In this document: one piece after another, positions 16,708 through 24,903 of the stretch | Layout: each line of letters opens with the position of its first letter | Position numbering within the stretch: the stretch's first letter is position 1 | NCBI RefSeq assembly: GCF_000770795.1 | Contig: NZ_JRKJ01000017.1 | Span: 1 to 55,778, forward strand | Length of the DNA stretch: 55,778 nucleotides | Direction: 5' to 3' | Origin: Lysobacter dokdonensis DS-58 | GTDB taxonomy: Bacteria; Pseudomonadota; Gammaproteobacteria; Xanthomonadales; Xanthomonadaceae | Translations under genes and position numbers: made by a program | The notes under the pieces: model-generated | The model's database searches: none | What the model saw: the letters and a program-made list of their open reading frames with translations, nothing else | What the model was told of the DNA's origin: nothing

Positions 16708-17625
16708 TCAGGCGGCGCGGATGCTGGCGGTGCGCCGGCGCGAACCCGTGCGATGGCCGCCGTTGGCGACATATTCGATGATGCTGCCTGCGATATCGAC
16801 GCCGCTGGCGGTTTCGATGCCCTCCAGGCCGGGCGATGCGTTGACCTCCAGGATCAGCGGGCCGCGGTTCGACCGGATGAGGTCCACGCCGGCCACCCCG
16901 AGCCCGAGGATGCGGGCGGCCCGCAGCGCGACTTCGGTTTCGCGCGGATTGGGCGTCACCGCCTTGGCCGATCCGCCGCGATGCAGGTTGGAGCGGAAGT
17001 CGCCCTTCGGCGCCTGGCGCTTCATCGCGGCGACCACGCGATCTCCCACGACGAAGCACCGCAGGTCCGCGCCCTTGGCTTCGGCCACGAACTCCTGCAC
17101 GAGGAAGTTGGCGTACAGGCCGCGCAAGGCTTCGATCACGCTGCGCGAGGCCGAGAGTTTTTCCGTCAGCATCACGCCCGCGCCCTGCGTGCCCTCGTTG
17201 AGCTTGATGACATGCGGCGTGGGGCCGAGCATCGCCAGCAGGTCGGACGTGTCGTCCGGGTTGTCGCCGAACACCGTGGCCGGCAGCGCGATGCCTTCGG
17301 CGGCGAGGATCTGGTGGCAGCGCAGCTTGTCGCGTGCCTTGAGGATGGAGTCCGACGGGTTGGGCGTATAGCAGCGCATCAGCTCGAACTGGCGCAGCAC
17401 GGCCGTGCCGTAGCGCGTGACCGACGCACCGATGCGGGGGATGACCGCGTGGTAGCCGCTGAGCGGCTTGCCCTGGTGGTGCATGGCGAAGCCGTCGACC
17501 GCGATGCGCATGTAGCAGCGCAGCGGATCGAGCACGCGCACGCTGTGCCCGCGGTCGCGCGCGGCCTCGACCAGGCGGCGCGTCGAATACAGCTTGGTGT
17601 TCCGCGAAAGGATCGCGAGTTTCAT
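16708..17625 (-). CDS. rimK: Ribosomal protein S6-L-glutamate ligase
   Basis: The product has 305 residues (E. coli RimK about 300). The ATP-grasp enzyme adds glutamate residues to the C-terminus of ribosomal protein S6. Marks: MKLAILSRN with the pre-ATP-grasp domain, [12 protein letters not shown], the ATP-binding [32 protein letters not shown], and the metal-binding [14 protein letters not shown]. The ATG at 17625 overlaps the TGA of the upstream retropepsin-like gene (ATGA), so the two are translationally coupled. In Pseudomonas the RimABK proteins modify ribosomes and shift the proteome; the partner gene here fits that system. A strong terminator follows. Confidence 0.95.
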   Translation of the reverse strand: MKLAILSRNTKLYSTRRLVEAARDRGHSVRVLDPLRCYMRIAVDGFAMHHQGKPLSGYHAVIPRIGASVTRYGTAVLRQFELMRCYTPNPSDSILKARDKLRCHQILAAEGIALPATVFGDNPDDTSDLLAMLGPTPHVIKLNEGTQGAGVMLTEKLSASRSVIEALRGLYANFLVQEFVAEAKGADLRCFVVGDRVVAAMKRQAPKGDFRSNLHRGGSAKAVTPNPRETEVALRAARILGLGVAGVDLIRSNRGPLILEVNASPGLEGIETASGVDIAGSIIEYVANGGHRTGSRRRTASIRAA

Positions 17626-18092
17626 TCGGGCGGTTTCCCGTGCAGGAAAGAGCGGGCCGGATCGATGGTGAACGCACGCGCGAGCGCGGTGCGGCCGAGG
17701 AGCATCGGGAAGAGCATTCCACGCCGGTCGGTCAGGTTGATTTCCACCTCCCGCTCCAGGCCGGCCAGCACCAGCGGTGTGCGCAGGAAGACGCGCCGGC
17801 TGCGGTTGCCGCCCGAGTCGGTGACTTCCCGCTCGTCGCTGATGGGGCCCTGCGCCTCGATGACCTGGTTGGCCCGCACGCCCGTGGCGATGCGGAACCC
17901 GGCCCACGGCACGCCGCCTTCGACGAAGCGCCACTGGGAGTCCACATGCAGCGACGAGCTGCGTGCGCCGGTATCCACCTTGGCGCGAATCGCCACGATG
18001 CCGAGCGCCGGCAACGCCAACCATTCCCGCCAACCGAGCACGACGCGAGCGGCCACATGGCCTCCTGGAACAATGGGTGTGGGAACGAACAT
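17622..18092 (-). CDS. rimB: Retropepsin-like protease, RimB family
   Basis: The product has 156 residues from ATG 18092, chosen over ATG 18128 because GGAG lies 10 nt before it while the earlier start has no ribosome binding site. The family is often annotated as an ATP-dependent zinc protease. Here the sequence shows the aspartic-protease-like active site [12 protein letters not shown] (about residues 38-49) and the family blocks [17 protein letters not shown] and [12 protein letters not shown]. Its Asp-Thr-Gly-Ala fits a retropepsin fold. It overlaps the rimK start by 4 bp. RimB in Pseudomonas is reported to act on glutamylated S6; that role is inferred here from synteny. Confidence 0.82.
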   Translation of the reverse strand: MFVPTPIVPGGHVAARVVLGWREWLALPALGIVAIRAKVDTGARSSSLHVDSQWRFVEGGVPWAGFRIATGVRANQVIEAQGPISDEREVTDSGGNRSRRVFLRTPLVLAGLEREVEINLTDRRGMLFPMLLGRTALARAFTIDPARSFLHGKPPE

Positions 18093-18201
18093 TTTCGGCC
18101 GGCTCCAGCGACCGAGGGCGCGCAGCATACGCGAGCGCGTGTTATCGAAATGAAGGACGCTCGGCGGTCCGCGCCAGGGACGAATCGTCGCCCCCGATGC
18201 G

Positions 18202-18230
18202 TTGCCAGCCGCTTGCCCCGGGCATAGACT
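18202..18230 (+). promoter_or_regulatory. Sigma-70 promoter of tRNA-Gly
   Basis: TTGCCA (18202-18207) and TAGACT (18225-18230) are separated by exactly 17 bp. The tRNA starts 11 bp after the -10 element, as expected for a stable RNA gene with a very short leader. Confidence 0.65.
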
Positions 18231-18240
18231 CCCGCCTGTC

Positions 18241-18314
18241 GCGGGTGTAGTTCAATGGTAGAACTGCAGCTTCCCAAGCTGCTAGCGTGGGTTCGATTCC
18301 CATCACCCGCTCCA
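18241..18314 (+). tRNA. tRNA-Gly (anticodon CCC)
   Basis: The cloverleaf is complete. The acceptor arm GCGGGTG pairs with CACCCGC. The D-arm is GTTC-AATGGTA-GAAC. The anticodon arm is GCAGC-TTCCCAA-GCTGC, placing CCC at positions 34-36. The T-arm is GTGGG-TTCGATT-CCCAT. The discriminator is T and CCA is encoded (18312-18314). It decodes GGG. It is a single tRNA gene with its own promoter and terminator. Confidence 0.97.
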
Positions 18315-18330
18315 AATTCCCGGAACAAAA

Positions 18331-18350
18331 AGGCCCGCTTGCGCGGGCCT
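18331..18350. terminator. Bidirectional terminator between tRNA-Gly and the esterase gene
   Basis: AGGCCCGC-TTGC-GCGGGCCT forms an 8-bp stem. On the plus strand it is followed by CTTCGTTTG, ending the tRNA transcript. On the minus strand it is followed by TTTTTG, ending the esterase transcript, whose stop codon is 28 bp away. The T-run is better on the minus strand. Confidence 0.8.
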
Positions 18351-18377
18351 CTTCGTTTGCAGCGATGTCGCCTGCGA

Positions 18378-20210
18378 TCAGAACCGCTTGCCCACGCTGA
18401 CGAACACCGTCGCGTTGTCGCCGGCTTCCTGGCCGACGCTCGCGGTGGCGCCGATGTCGGCGTCCACGCCGAACAGCTCGGTGCGCACGCCGAGCACCAG
18501 CGTGCCGTAGTTTTCGTCGTGCTCGATGTTCGGCACGGCGTACGGCAGCGAGGCGACGGTGAGCGACTGCGCGAACGCTTCTTCCGGCGCGTCCTCGAAC
18601 TCGTGCTCCCACGTGAACTTCGCGTACGGCATCGCCTTGGGCGAGATCTCGAATCGCGCCTGCCAGCCGGCGGCGCCGACGAGCGAGTCGTAGCTCTGGT
18701 CGGGATACGCCAGGCCCGCGGAGTCGATGCGGTTTTCGGTGTAGCCGTCGACGTCGATGCGCTGCGCGAGCACCGAAACCACCGGGCCGTGCGTCAGCGA
18801 GCCGGCGTGGAAGTCCCAGCCCGCCGATGCGCCGAGCGAGAGGTTCTCGCCGTCCGGCGAGCCTTCGTAGCTGCGCACGACCGGGCCGAGCTGCACGTCG
18901 CGCGTCACGTCATAGCTGGTCTTCGACCAGCTCGCCTGCGCGTTGACCCACACGTTGCCGGAGAACCAGCCGACGAAGCCGCCGAGGGTGAGGTCGTCCT
19001 GCGAGAAGTCGCCCATGCGGCGGCCGTAGTCGAAGTCGTTGCGGCCGAAGCCGGCGAAACCGCCGTACACGACATCGCCCGCGGCCCAGTCGACGCCGAA
19101 CAACAGCGACGGACCGGTGCCGTCGTAATCGCCCGGCGCGTCGTAGCGCTGCGTGTCGCCGCGCAGGTTGGCCCACCAGTGCGCACCGTCCTCGGCCGGC
19201 TTGACCGGCACGTGCGAAGCGACCATCTCGGCGCGCGACTTGCCGATGATCTGCTCCGTGTACGGCAGCAGCGCGATCTGGCGCGGCGCTTCGAGCACGG
19301 AAACCGCGTACTGGCCGAGGATCGCGTGCGCGCCGCCCGTGGGATGCACGCCGTCGGCGAAGACGTAGGTCATCGCCGCATCGGGCGTGACGTAGGTGCC
19401 CGGGTTGCACGTCAGCGACTGCGCGGTGATCTGCGGCTGGCACGCGGTACCGGTGGTGTTGGTGAAGCCGTACGCGGCCGGCGTGGCGATGATTTCGCGC
19501 AGCAGGTTGAACGTATCCAGCGGAATGACGCGCAGGCCCTGGGCCGACAGCGTCTGGAACAGCGCGGTGTTGTACGTCACCGACAACTGCGTGCCGCCCG
19601 CCGAGGCCACCGGGCCCTGCGCGCGGAACGACGGCGTGGCGCCGAGATCCGGCACCGTCGGCACGAGGATGTAACGGCCACCGGCGTTGGTGAGCGTAGC
19701 GACGTTGCCGACCTGCGCACCGACCGCGCCGGCCATCGTGGCCTGCGCCGGCGCACCGCCGGCGATCGCGAACAGGTCGTTCGCGCCGCCCCACACCGTG
19801 TACAGCGCATGCGCATCCGCGCGGCCGCCGGTGGAGGTCAGGTAGTTGTTGATCTGCGTGGAGAGCGAGGGGATCGGGCCGAGTGCGCCCGAGCTGTCGG
19901 TGCCGGTGCGTGCGCCGCCGACGGCCCAGTTCGTGCCGCCCTGGTTGCCGCTGGCCGCGTTGGTGCCGTAGTAGTCGGCGAGGTATTCGGACCAGACCTG
20001 CGTCGGGTTGGTCGAGAAGCGGCCGAGGATCGCGGCCTGCGGGCCCGCGGCCTGCACCAGCGCCGGGCGGAACCAGCCGGAGTCGGTCAGGCTGTCGCCG
20101 AAGAAGACGGTCTGCGAATAGGTCTGCGCGGCCGCGGGCAGCGCGGCGAACGCGAGGGCGACAGCGAGGAGACTACGGACGGGCCTGGAAGCCCGGTGGG
20201 TCTGCTTCAT
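18378..20210 (-). CDS. GDSL autotransporter esterase (EstA-like)
   Basis: The product has 610 residues from ATG 20210 (MKQTHRASRP). Signal peptide about 1-29 (AALPAAAQ). The passenger (about 30-320) is a GDSL/SGNH esterase: FFGDSLTDSG carries the catalytic Ser, GGANDLF the oxyanion Asn, and FADGVHPT the Asp-His pair. Residues about 345-610 are the type V beta-barrel, ending in aromatic VSVGKRF as barrel proteins do. It is displayed or released at the outer membrane and hydrolyses short-chain esters or lipids. In P. aeruginosa EstA influences rhamnolipid production, motility and biofilm. Its leader would carry the c-di-GMP riboswitch 300 nt upstream, on the far side of thiS. Confidence 0.93.
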   Translation of the reverse strand: MKQTHRASRPVRSLLAVALAFAALPAAAQTYSQTVFFGDSLTDSGWFRPALVQAAGPQAAILGRFSTNPTQVWSEYLADYYGTNAASGNQGGTNWAVGGARTGTDSSGALGPIPSLSTQINNYLTSTGGRADAHALYTVWGGANDLFAIAGGAPAQATMAGAVGAQVGNVATLTNAGGRYILVPTVPDLGATPSFRAQGPVASAGGTQLSVTYNTALFQTLSAQGLRVIPLDTFNLLREIIATPAAYGFTNTTGTACQPQITAQSLTCNPGTYVTPDAAMTYVFADGVHPTGGAHAILGQYAVSVLEAPRQIALLPYTEQIIGKSRAEMVASHVPVKPAEDGAHWWANLRGDTQRYDAPGDYDGTGPSLLFGVDWAAGDVVYGGFAGFGRNDFDYGRRMGDFSQDDLTLGGFVGWFSGNVWVNAQASWSKTSYDVTRDVQLGPVVRSYEGSPDGENLSLGASAGWDFHAGSLTHGPVVSVLAQRIDVDGYTENRIDSAGLAYPDQSYDSLVGAAGWQARFEISPKAMPYAKFTWEHEFEDAPEEAFAQSLTVASLPYAVPNIEHDENYGTLVLGVRTELFGVDADIGATASVGQEAGDNATVFVSVGKRF

Positions 20211-20280
20211 CGAACGCTCCATTGCGAACGGATGGGTATGGTGGTGGGCATGCTGCCACGCCCCGCGCGAGAATGCGCGG

Positions 20281-20481
20281 ATGGACATTCTCGTGAACGG
20301 ACGGGCGATCGCCCTCCCCGAAGGCGCCACGATCCTCTCGCTGCTGGAGACCGAGGGACTCGCGGATCGGAAAGTGGCCGTGGAGGTCAACGGCGACATC
20401 GTGCCGAGGGGGCGCCATGCGACACATGCGCTTGCCGAGGGAGACCGCGTCGAAGTGGTCCACGCACTCGGGGGCGGCTAG
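20281..20481 (+). CDS. thiS: Sulfur carrier protein ThiS
   Basis: The product has 66 residues with a ubiquitin-like beta-grasp fold and the essential C-terminal Gly-Gly (HALGGG). ThiF adenylates that end and it receives sulfur as a thiocarboxylate, which ThiG uses to build the thiazole of thiamine. MDILVNG, the central KVAVEVNGDIVPR and EGDRVEVVHALGGG match the family and its usual length. thiG follows on the same strand but 313 bp away; the two are commonly adjacent or close. A c-di-GMP riboswitch on the opposite strand occupies that gap, so transcription from it would run antisense across the entire thiS gene. Confidence 0.93.
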   Translation: MDILVNGRAIALPEGATILSLLETEGLADRKVAVEVNGDIVPRGRHATHALAEGDRVEVVHALGGG

Positions 20482-20512
20482 AAAAAAAGACGCGCGATGA
20501 CACCATCGGGCG
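20482..20512 (-). terminator. Putative riboswitch expression platform: terminator with U7
   Basis: On the minus strand CGC-C-CGATG (20512-20504), loop GTGT, CATCG-C-GCG (20499-20491) form a stem with one C-C mismatch, followed by TC and seven T (20488-20482). The 5' CGC (20512-20510) is also the end of the aptamer P1 stem, so P1 and the terminator cannot form together. The stem is short, so its strength needs testing. Confidence 0.5.
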
Positions 20513-20608
20513 GTATCGGGAACCCGGCTGTCCGCGGCAGGGGGAATGCCGGAGGACCCGTAGCTTTGCGACCCCGGCTTTCGCGCGGGTGTGCCGTTGG
20601 CGTACCGC
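20510..20608 (-). promoter_or_regulatory. Cyclic di-GMP-I (GEMM) riboswitch aptamer
   Basis: On the minus strand P1 is GCGGTA (20608-20603) with TACCGC (20515-20510). Inside are the conserved GEMM blocks in order: GGCACACC (consensus GGCAAACC), a P2 hairpin capped by a GAAA tetraloop, GGTCGCAAAGCTACGGGTC (consensus GGGACGCAAAGCxxCGGGxC), a P3 hairpin (GTCC with GGAC, CGGCA with TGCCG), and ACAGCCGGGTTCCCG (consensus AGCCGGGTTGCCG). Both the tetraloop and the two core blocks are kept. The downstream gene on this strand is the GDSL autotransporter esterase, starting at 20210. The plus-strand gene thiS lies between them. Confidence 0.87.
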
Positions 20609-20720
20609 GCGATGGGCATCGCGCGCAGTGGCGTGAATCGCCGGCCGAGTCAGGGGTGAGCCCGTCCTGCGTCTTCGGAGCCACTCCTCCAGCCTTACGC
20701 GGCACCCGGTGAACACAGGA
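20606..20720 (-). other. Structured leader region upstream of the GEMM aptamer
   Basis: Directly upstream of the aptamer on the minus strand, CGCGCGATG and CATCGCGCG (20606-20625) form a 9-bp inverted repeat that overlaps the aptamer's P1 5' strand. Further upstream (about 20640-20720) are a GGAG/CTCC hairpin and blocks GAAGACGCAGGACGGG and CTCGGCCGGCG that loosely recall GEMM core segments but lack GGCAAAC and GCAAAG. It could be a decayed second aptamer or simply the 5' leader. No open frame here looks coding. The rest of the gap to thiG (20721-20794) shows no feature I can support. Confidence 0.35.
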
Positions 20721-20794
20721 CACCGATCGCGCAAATCCCCACGATTCGCGACTTCCGGGGCGCCCTGACCGACGAACGGCGTTACCATTCACGG

Positions 20795-21598
20795 ATGCAA
20801 GACACCCCCGCCTTCGCGGCCGACGACACGCTTGTCGTCGCGGGCCGCCGTTATCGTTCCCGCCTGCTGACCGGCACGGGCAAGTTCAAGGACTTCGACG
20901 AAACCCGCCGCGCCACCGATGCAGCCGGCGCGGAAATCGTCACCGTCGCGATCCGCCGCACCAACCTCGGGCAGGACGCGAATGCGCCGAACCTGCTCGA
21001 TGCGCTGCCGCCCGACCGCTTCACGCTGCTGCCCAACACCGCCGGCTGCTACACCGCCGACGATGCGGTGCGCACGTGCCGCCTCGCGCGCGAATTGCTC
21101 GACGGTCACAAGCTGGTGAAGCTCGAAGTGCTCGGCGATGCGCGCACGCTGTATCCCGACGTCGTGCAGACGCTCGCGGCCGCCGAACGCCTCGTGGCCG
21201 ACGGCTTCGACGTCATGGTCTACACCTCCGACGATCCGATCCTCGCCAAGCGCCTGGAGGAAATCGGCTGCGTGGCGGTGATGCCGCTCGCCGCGCCCAT
21301 CGGGTCGGGCCTGGGCGTGCAGAACAAGTACAACCTGATCGAGATCGTCGAGAACGCGAAGGTGCCGATCATCGTCGACGCCGGCGTGGGCACCGCGTCG
21401 GATGCCGCGATCGCGATGGAACTGGGATGCGATGGCGTGCTGATGAACACCGCCATCGCCGGCGCGAAGGATCCGGTGTTGATGGCGCACGCGATGAAGC
21501 TCGCCGTCGAGGCCGGCCGCGCCGCGTTCCGCGCCGGCCGCATCCCGCGCAAGCGGTTCGCTTCGGCGTCCAGCCCGATCGACGGCCTGATCGGTTGA
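20795..21598 (+). CDS. thiG: Thiazole synthase ThiG
   Basis: The product has 267 residues. ThiG forms the thiazole phosphate of thiamine from deoxyxylulose phosphate, dehydroglycine and ThiS-thiocarboxylate. Marks of the TIM barrel: [32 protein letters not shown] with the Schiff-base region, [35 protein letters not shown] and [13 protein letters not shown]. Slightly longer than some relatives at the N-terminus. The TGATG overlap with trmB (21596-21600) shows tight coupling. No TPP riboswitch consensus is visible in the 313 bp upstream. Its own promoter may lie in that gap, which is crowded by the minus-strand riboswitch leader. Confidence 0.96.
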   Translation: MQDTPAFAADDTLVVAGRRYRSRLLTGTGKFKDFDETRRATDAAGAEIVTVAIRRTNLGQDANAPNLLDALPPDRFTLLPNTAGCYTADDAVRTCRLARELLDGHKLVKLEVLGDARTLYPDVVQTLAAAERLVADGFDVMVYTSDDPILAKRLEEIGCVAVMPLAAPIGSGLGVQNKYNLIEIVENAKVPIIVDAGVGTASDAAIAMELGCDGVLMNTAIAGAKDPVLMAHAMKLAVEAGRAAFRAGRIPRKRFASASSPIDGLIG

Positions 21599-22344
21599 TG
21601 TCCGAGCCGGTCGACAAGAAGCCCTTCACGCAGGAACCGGGCGTGCGCAAGGTCCGCAGCTTCGTGCTGCGGCAGGGGCGCTTCACGCCGGCGCAGCAGC
21701 GCGCGTTCGACGAACAGTGGCCGCGCTTCGGCCTCGACTACGCCGGCACGCCGCGCGATTTCGATGCCGCCTTCGGCCGCAACGCGCCGCGCGTGCTGGA
21801 AATCGGCTTCGGCAACGGTGAAGCGCTGCGCTTCGCCGCCGCGCTGGACAAGACGCGCGACATCATCGGCATCGAAGTCCACGCCCCCGGCGTCGGCCGC
21901 CTGCTCAACGCGCTCGCCGCGGACGATGCGCGCAACGTCCGCCTGTACCACCACGACGCAGTCGAAGTGCTGGTCAACGAAATCGCCGACGCCTCGCTCG
22001 ACGAAGTCCGCATCTACTTCCCCGACCCGTGGCACAAGAAGCGCCACAACAAGCGCCGCCTGGTGAATCCGGAGTTCGCCGCGCTGCTCGTGCGCAAGCT
22101 CGCGCCCACGGGGCGCTTGCACCTTGCGACCGATTGGCAGGACTATGCCGAGCAGATGTGGGACGTGCTCGATGCGACCCCGGGCCTGGCCAACCGCGCC
22201 GGCCTGCGTGGCGCCGTGCCCCGCCCCGAATGGCGTCCGCAGACGCACTTCGAGACGCGTGGCCAGAAGCTCGGGCATGGGGTGTGGGATCTTTTGTACG
22301 ACAAGGTGCCGCACGACGGCAGCCAAGGGGAAACGGACGCGTGA
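21598..22344 (+). CDS. trmB: tRNA (guanine46-N7)-methyltransferase
   Basis: The product has 248 residues from the ATG at 21598, which overlaps the thiG stop (TGATG). It methylates G46 in the variable loop of tRNAs with SAM. Marks: [12 protein letters not shown] near the N-terminus, SAM-binding [28 protein letters not shown], the family motif [18 protein letters not shown], and [17 protein letters not shown] at the end. Full length. The following transporter gene begins with GTG inside its stop (GTGA, 22341-22344). Confidence 0.96.
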   Translation: MSEPVDKKPFTQEPGVRKVRSFVLRQGRFTPAQQRAFDEQWPRFGLDYAGTPRDFDAAFGRNAPRVLEIGFGNGEALRFAAALDKTRDIIGIEVHAPGVGRLLNALAADDARNVRLYHHDAVEVLVNEIADASLDEVRIYFPDPWHKKRHNKRRLVNPEFAALLVRKLAPTGRLHLATDWQDYAEQMWDVLDATPGLANRAGLRGAVPRPEWRPQTHFETRGQKLGHGVWDLLYDKVPHDGSQGETDA

Positions 22345-24185
22345 ACGACACCGCGTTGATGCTCACCACCGACATGAAGCTCGTGCTCGGGCTGGTGGGC
22401 TTCACGATGGTGATGTTCCTGTTCGAACGCATCCGCGCGGACGTCGTCGCGCTCGTCGTCCTCGTGTTGCTCGGGCTCACCGGGCTGGTCGCGCCGGAGG
22501 ATCTGTTCGGCGGTTTCTCCGGTAACGCGGTCATCTCCGTCATCTCGACGATGATCCTCGGCGCGGGCCTGGACCGCACCGGCGCGCTCAACCGCCTCGC
22601 GGCCTGGTTGCTGCGCCGCTCGAAAGGCATGGAAGAGCGCCTGTTGCTGCTCACCAACCTGGTGGCGGGCCTCAACTCCTCCTTCATGCAGAACCCCTCG
22701 GTGATGGCGCTCTACATGCCCGTCGCCTCGCGTTTGAGCTCGCGCACGGGCCTGCCCCTCTCGCGGTTCCTGCTTCCCCTGTGCGTGGCCATCGTGATGG
22801 GCGGCTCGCTGACGATGGTCGGCACCTCGCCGCTGATCCTGCTCAACGACCTGCTGGTCTCGTCCAACGCCAACCTGCCTTCGGGCGCGGCGACGCTCGA
22901 ACCGCTGCACATGTTCGCGCCGATGCCCATCGGCCTGGCCTTGCTCGCCGCGGGGCTGCTGTATTTCCGCTTCTTCGGCGACAAGCGCCTGGAGCAGTAC
23001 GACATCGACCGTGGCGTCACGCCCGCGCGCACGCAGAGTTACTTCGCGCAGGCGTACGGGATCGAAGGCGATGTCTACGAACTCATCGTGTCCGCCGACA
23101 GCCCGCTGGTCGGCATGTCCCTGGGCGAGGCCGAAGCATTGCGCGGCGCGCCGCTGTTGCTCGCGCTGAAGACGGGCAACGAATCACGCCTGGCCCCGCC
23201 CGCCGATGCGCGCATCTGGGTCGGCAGCGTGATCGGCGCGATGGGCGAGCGGCAGACCGTCGCCGATTTCGCGCAGAACAATTTCCTGCGCATGAGCACG
23301 CGGCTGCGCACGTTCGGCGACCTGTTCAACCCGAGCCGCGCAGGCATCGCCGAAGCGGTGGTGCCGCCGACGTCGCAATACATCGGCAAGTCGCAGGCCG
23401 AGCTGCAACTGCGCAAGCAATACGGCATCAGCCTGCTCGCGGTGAACCGCGACAAGACCGTGCACCGCGAGAACGTCCGCCAGCTCGCGCTGCGCGCCGG
23501 CGACATGCTCGTGCTTCACGGCATCTGGCAGGACCTCGCGCAGGCGGCGGAAAACAAGGACTTCGTGGTGGTCACCGACTACCCGAAGGGCGAGCAGCGC
23601 CCGCACAAGTTCAAGCTCGCCATCGGCATCTTTGCGGTGACGATGCTGCTCGCGCTGTCCACGCGCATCCCGGTGTCGATCGCGCTGATGACGGGCGTCG
23701 CCGGGATGCTGGTCGCCGGCGTGCTGCACATCGACGAGGCCTACGCCGCCATCAGCTGGCGCACGGTGTTCGTGATGGCGTGCCTGATTCCGCTGGGCTG
23801 GGCGATGGATTCCAGCGGCGCGGCGGCATGGATCGCGGGACACACGATCGAACAGATGCCCGCGGACTTGCCGTTGGTGATCGTCGAGATCGCGCTGTGC
23901 GCGCTGACGACCGCGTTCTCGCTCGTGATCGGGCACGTGGGCGCCACGATCATCATGGTGCCGATGGCGATCAACCTGGCATTGGCGGCGGGCGGTAATC
24001 CGACGGCGTTCGCGTTGCTCGTCGCGATGTCGGCGTCGAACAACTTCATGACCGCTTCCAACCCCGTGATGTCGATGATCACCGGCCCGGCGGGTTACCA
24101 ACCGCGCGATCTGTGGCGGCTCGGCGCGCCGTTGTCGCTGATCTATCTCGTGGTGATCGTCGCGGCCGTCAACATCATGTTCTGA
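22341..24185 (+). CDS. SLC13-type anion symporter with two RCK_C (TrkA-C) domains
   Basis: The product has 614 residues from GTG 22341, coupled to trmB by GTGA. An ArsB/DASS-type membrane half (about 12-220: [42 protein letters not shown]) is followed by two TrkA-C domains in tandem (about 245-325 and 340-415, [14 protein letters not shown] and [15 protein letters not shown]), and then the second membrane half (about 430-614, [17 protein letters not shown]). This layout is common in bacterial Na+/sulfate or dicarboxylate transporters of unknown substrate. The TrkA-C domains probably sense a small ligand and gate transport. The end overlaps the convergent Rieske gene by 11 bp. Confidence 0.88.
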   Translation: MNDTALMLTTDMKLVLGLVGFTMVMFLFERIRADVVALVVLVLLGLTGLVAPEDLFGGFSGNAVISVISTMILGAGLDRTGALNRLAAWLLRRSKGMEERLLLLTNLVAGLNSSFMQNPSVMALYMPVASRLSSRTGLPLSRFLLPLCVAIVMGGSLTMVGTSPLILLNDLLVSSNANLPSGAATLEPLHMFAPMPIGLALLAAGLLYFRFFGDKRLEQYDIDRGVTPARTQSYFAQAYGIEGDVYELIVSADSPLVGMSLGEAEALRGAPLLLALKTGNESRLAPPADARIWVGSVIGAMGERQTVADFAQNNFLRMSTRLRTFGDLFNPSRAGIAEAVVPPTSQYIGKSQAELQLRKQYGISLLAVNRDKTVHRENVRQLALRAGDMLVLHGIWQDLAQAAENKDFVVVTDYPKGEQRPHKFKLAIGIFAVTMLLALSTRIPVSIALMTGVAGMLVAGVLHIDEAYAAISWRTVFVMACLIPLGWAMDSSGAAAWIAGHTIEQMPADLPLVIVEIALCALTTAFSLVIGHVGATIIMVPMAINLALAAGGNPTAFALLVAMSASNNFMTASNPVMSMITGPAGYQPRDLWRLGAPLSLIYLVVIVAAVNIMF

Positions 24186-24531
24186 GCAGGCGCACGACGC
24201 CGGCGTCCACGACGACGGGAACTGTGCGCAATGCGGCGCCCCGGCATGGGCCCGCGACGCATTCGCCGCGCTCCAACTCGAAAGTGGCGCCGTGGACGGC
24301 GCACACCAGGCGCCCCTGCTTGTCCTTCAGGAAACGTCCCGGCGCCCAATCCAGCCGGCGTCCCGCGTGCGGGCAGACATTGAGCCAGGCACGCACGTCG
24401 TCGCCTTCGCGCAGCAGGATCAGGGATTCGGCGTCGTTGCCCTCGAAGCGGGCCTCTGTCTCGCACAGCGCGCCGTCTTCGAGTTGGTCGAGACGGAGCA
24501 GTGCGTCGTGTTGTTCATCGGCCGCGGTCAC
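24175..24531 (-). CDS. Rieske [2Fe-2S] protein
   Basis: The product has 118 residues with one Rieske domain. Both halves of the cluster site are seen: CPHAG (Cys and His) and CAVHGATF (Cys and His), 18 residues apart. The GTG start at 24531 is the only start that gives a full domain. Such small stand-alone proteins resemble the ferredoxin subunit of dioxygenases or the small subunit of nitrite reductase, but no oxygenase or reductase partner is nearby. It would be a cytoplasmic electron carrier. Role unknown. Confidence 0.88.
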   Translation of the reverse strand: MTAADEQHDALLRLDQLEDGALCETEARFEGNDAESLILLREGDDVRAWLNVCPHAGRRLDWAPGRFLKDKQGRLVCAVHGATFELERGECVAGPCRGAALRTVPVVVDAGVVRLLRT

Positions 24532-24618
24532 GATTTAACGAAGTCCTCACACGCTTCCCGGAAGGGCGCCGGATACTCGCCGCCCCGGCACCGCCGCATT
24601 GTGTCACGGCCCCCGACG

Positions 24619-24903
24619 ATGATCGCTTTCACGCACCGCTTCGACTCCACCGCGTTCCGCAACGCCTTCGCGCCGCGCAAGCCGCGTCGCGCGTGGTTGC
24701 GCGTGTTGTTCGGGCTCGTCGGCGTGGCGTTGCTCGTCGCGCTCGTCGCGGTGAGCGTCGTCGTCGGCGCCGCGATGATTTCGGCGGGCCTGCTGATCAA
24801 GCTGTGGAAGTCGCGCAGCGCCGCGCGCGTGCAGCGCGATCCGAGCATCGTCGACGCCGAATACCGCGTCGTCCGCGACAAACACGCCCTGCCCTCCGCA
24901 TGA
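24619..24903 (+). CDS. Small single-pass membrane protein, unknown
   Basis: The product has 94 residues from ATG 24619. A basic N-terminus (about 1-28, rich in Arg, Lys and Phe) leads to one long hydrophobic segment (about 29-62, LFGLVGVALLVALVAVSVVV) and a charged C-terminal tail. I recognise no family. Its TGA overlaps the ATG of the FAH-family gene (24900-24903), which suggests co-translation with that enzyme. A GTG-like start further upstream would lie in the Rieske gene on the other strand and is less likely. Confidence 0.7.
   Translation: MIAFTHRFDSTAFRNAFAPRKPRRAWLRVLFGLVGVALLVALVAVSVVVGAAMISAGLLIKLWKSRSAARVQRDPSIVDAEYRVVRDKHALPSA

Noticed and set aside
20387-20788. Minus-strand ORFs of 104-133 codons across the thiS-thiG gap
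   Set aside because: They overlap thiS and the c-di-GMP riboswitch. Their Arg/Pro-rich peptides have no family character and are typical of translated structured RNA.
20482-20794. TPP riboswitch in front of thiG
   Set aside because: None of the conserved TPP (thi-box) blocks is present on the plus strand. The structured RNA here reads on the minus strand and fits the c-di-GMP-I class.
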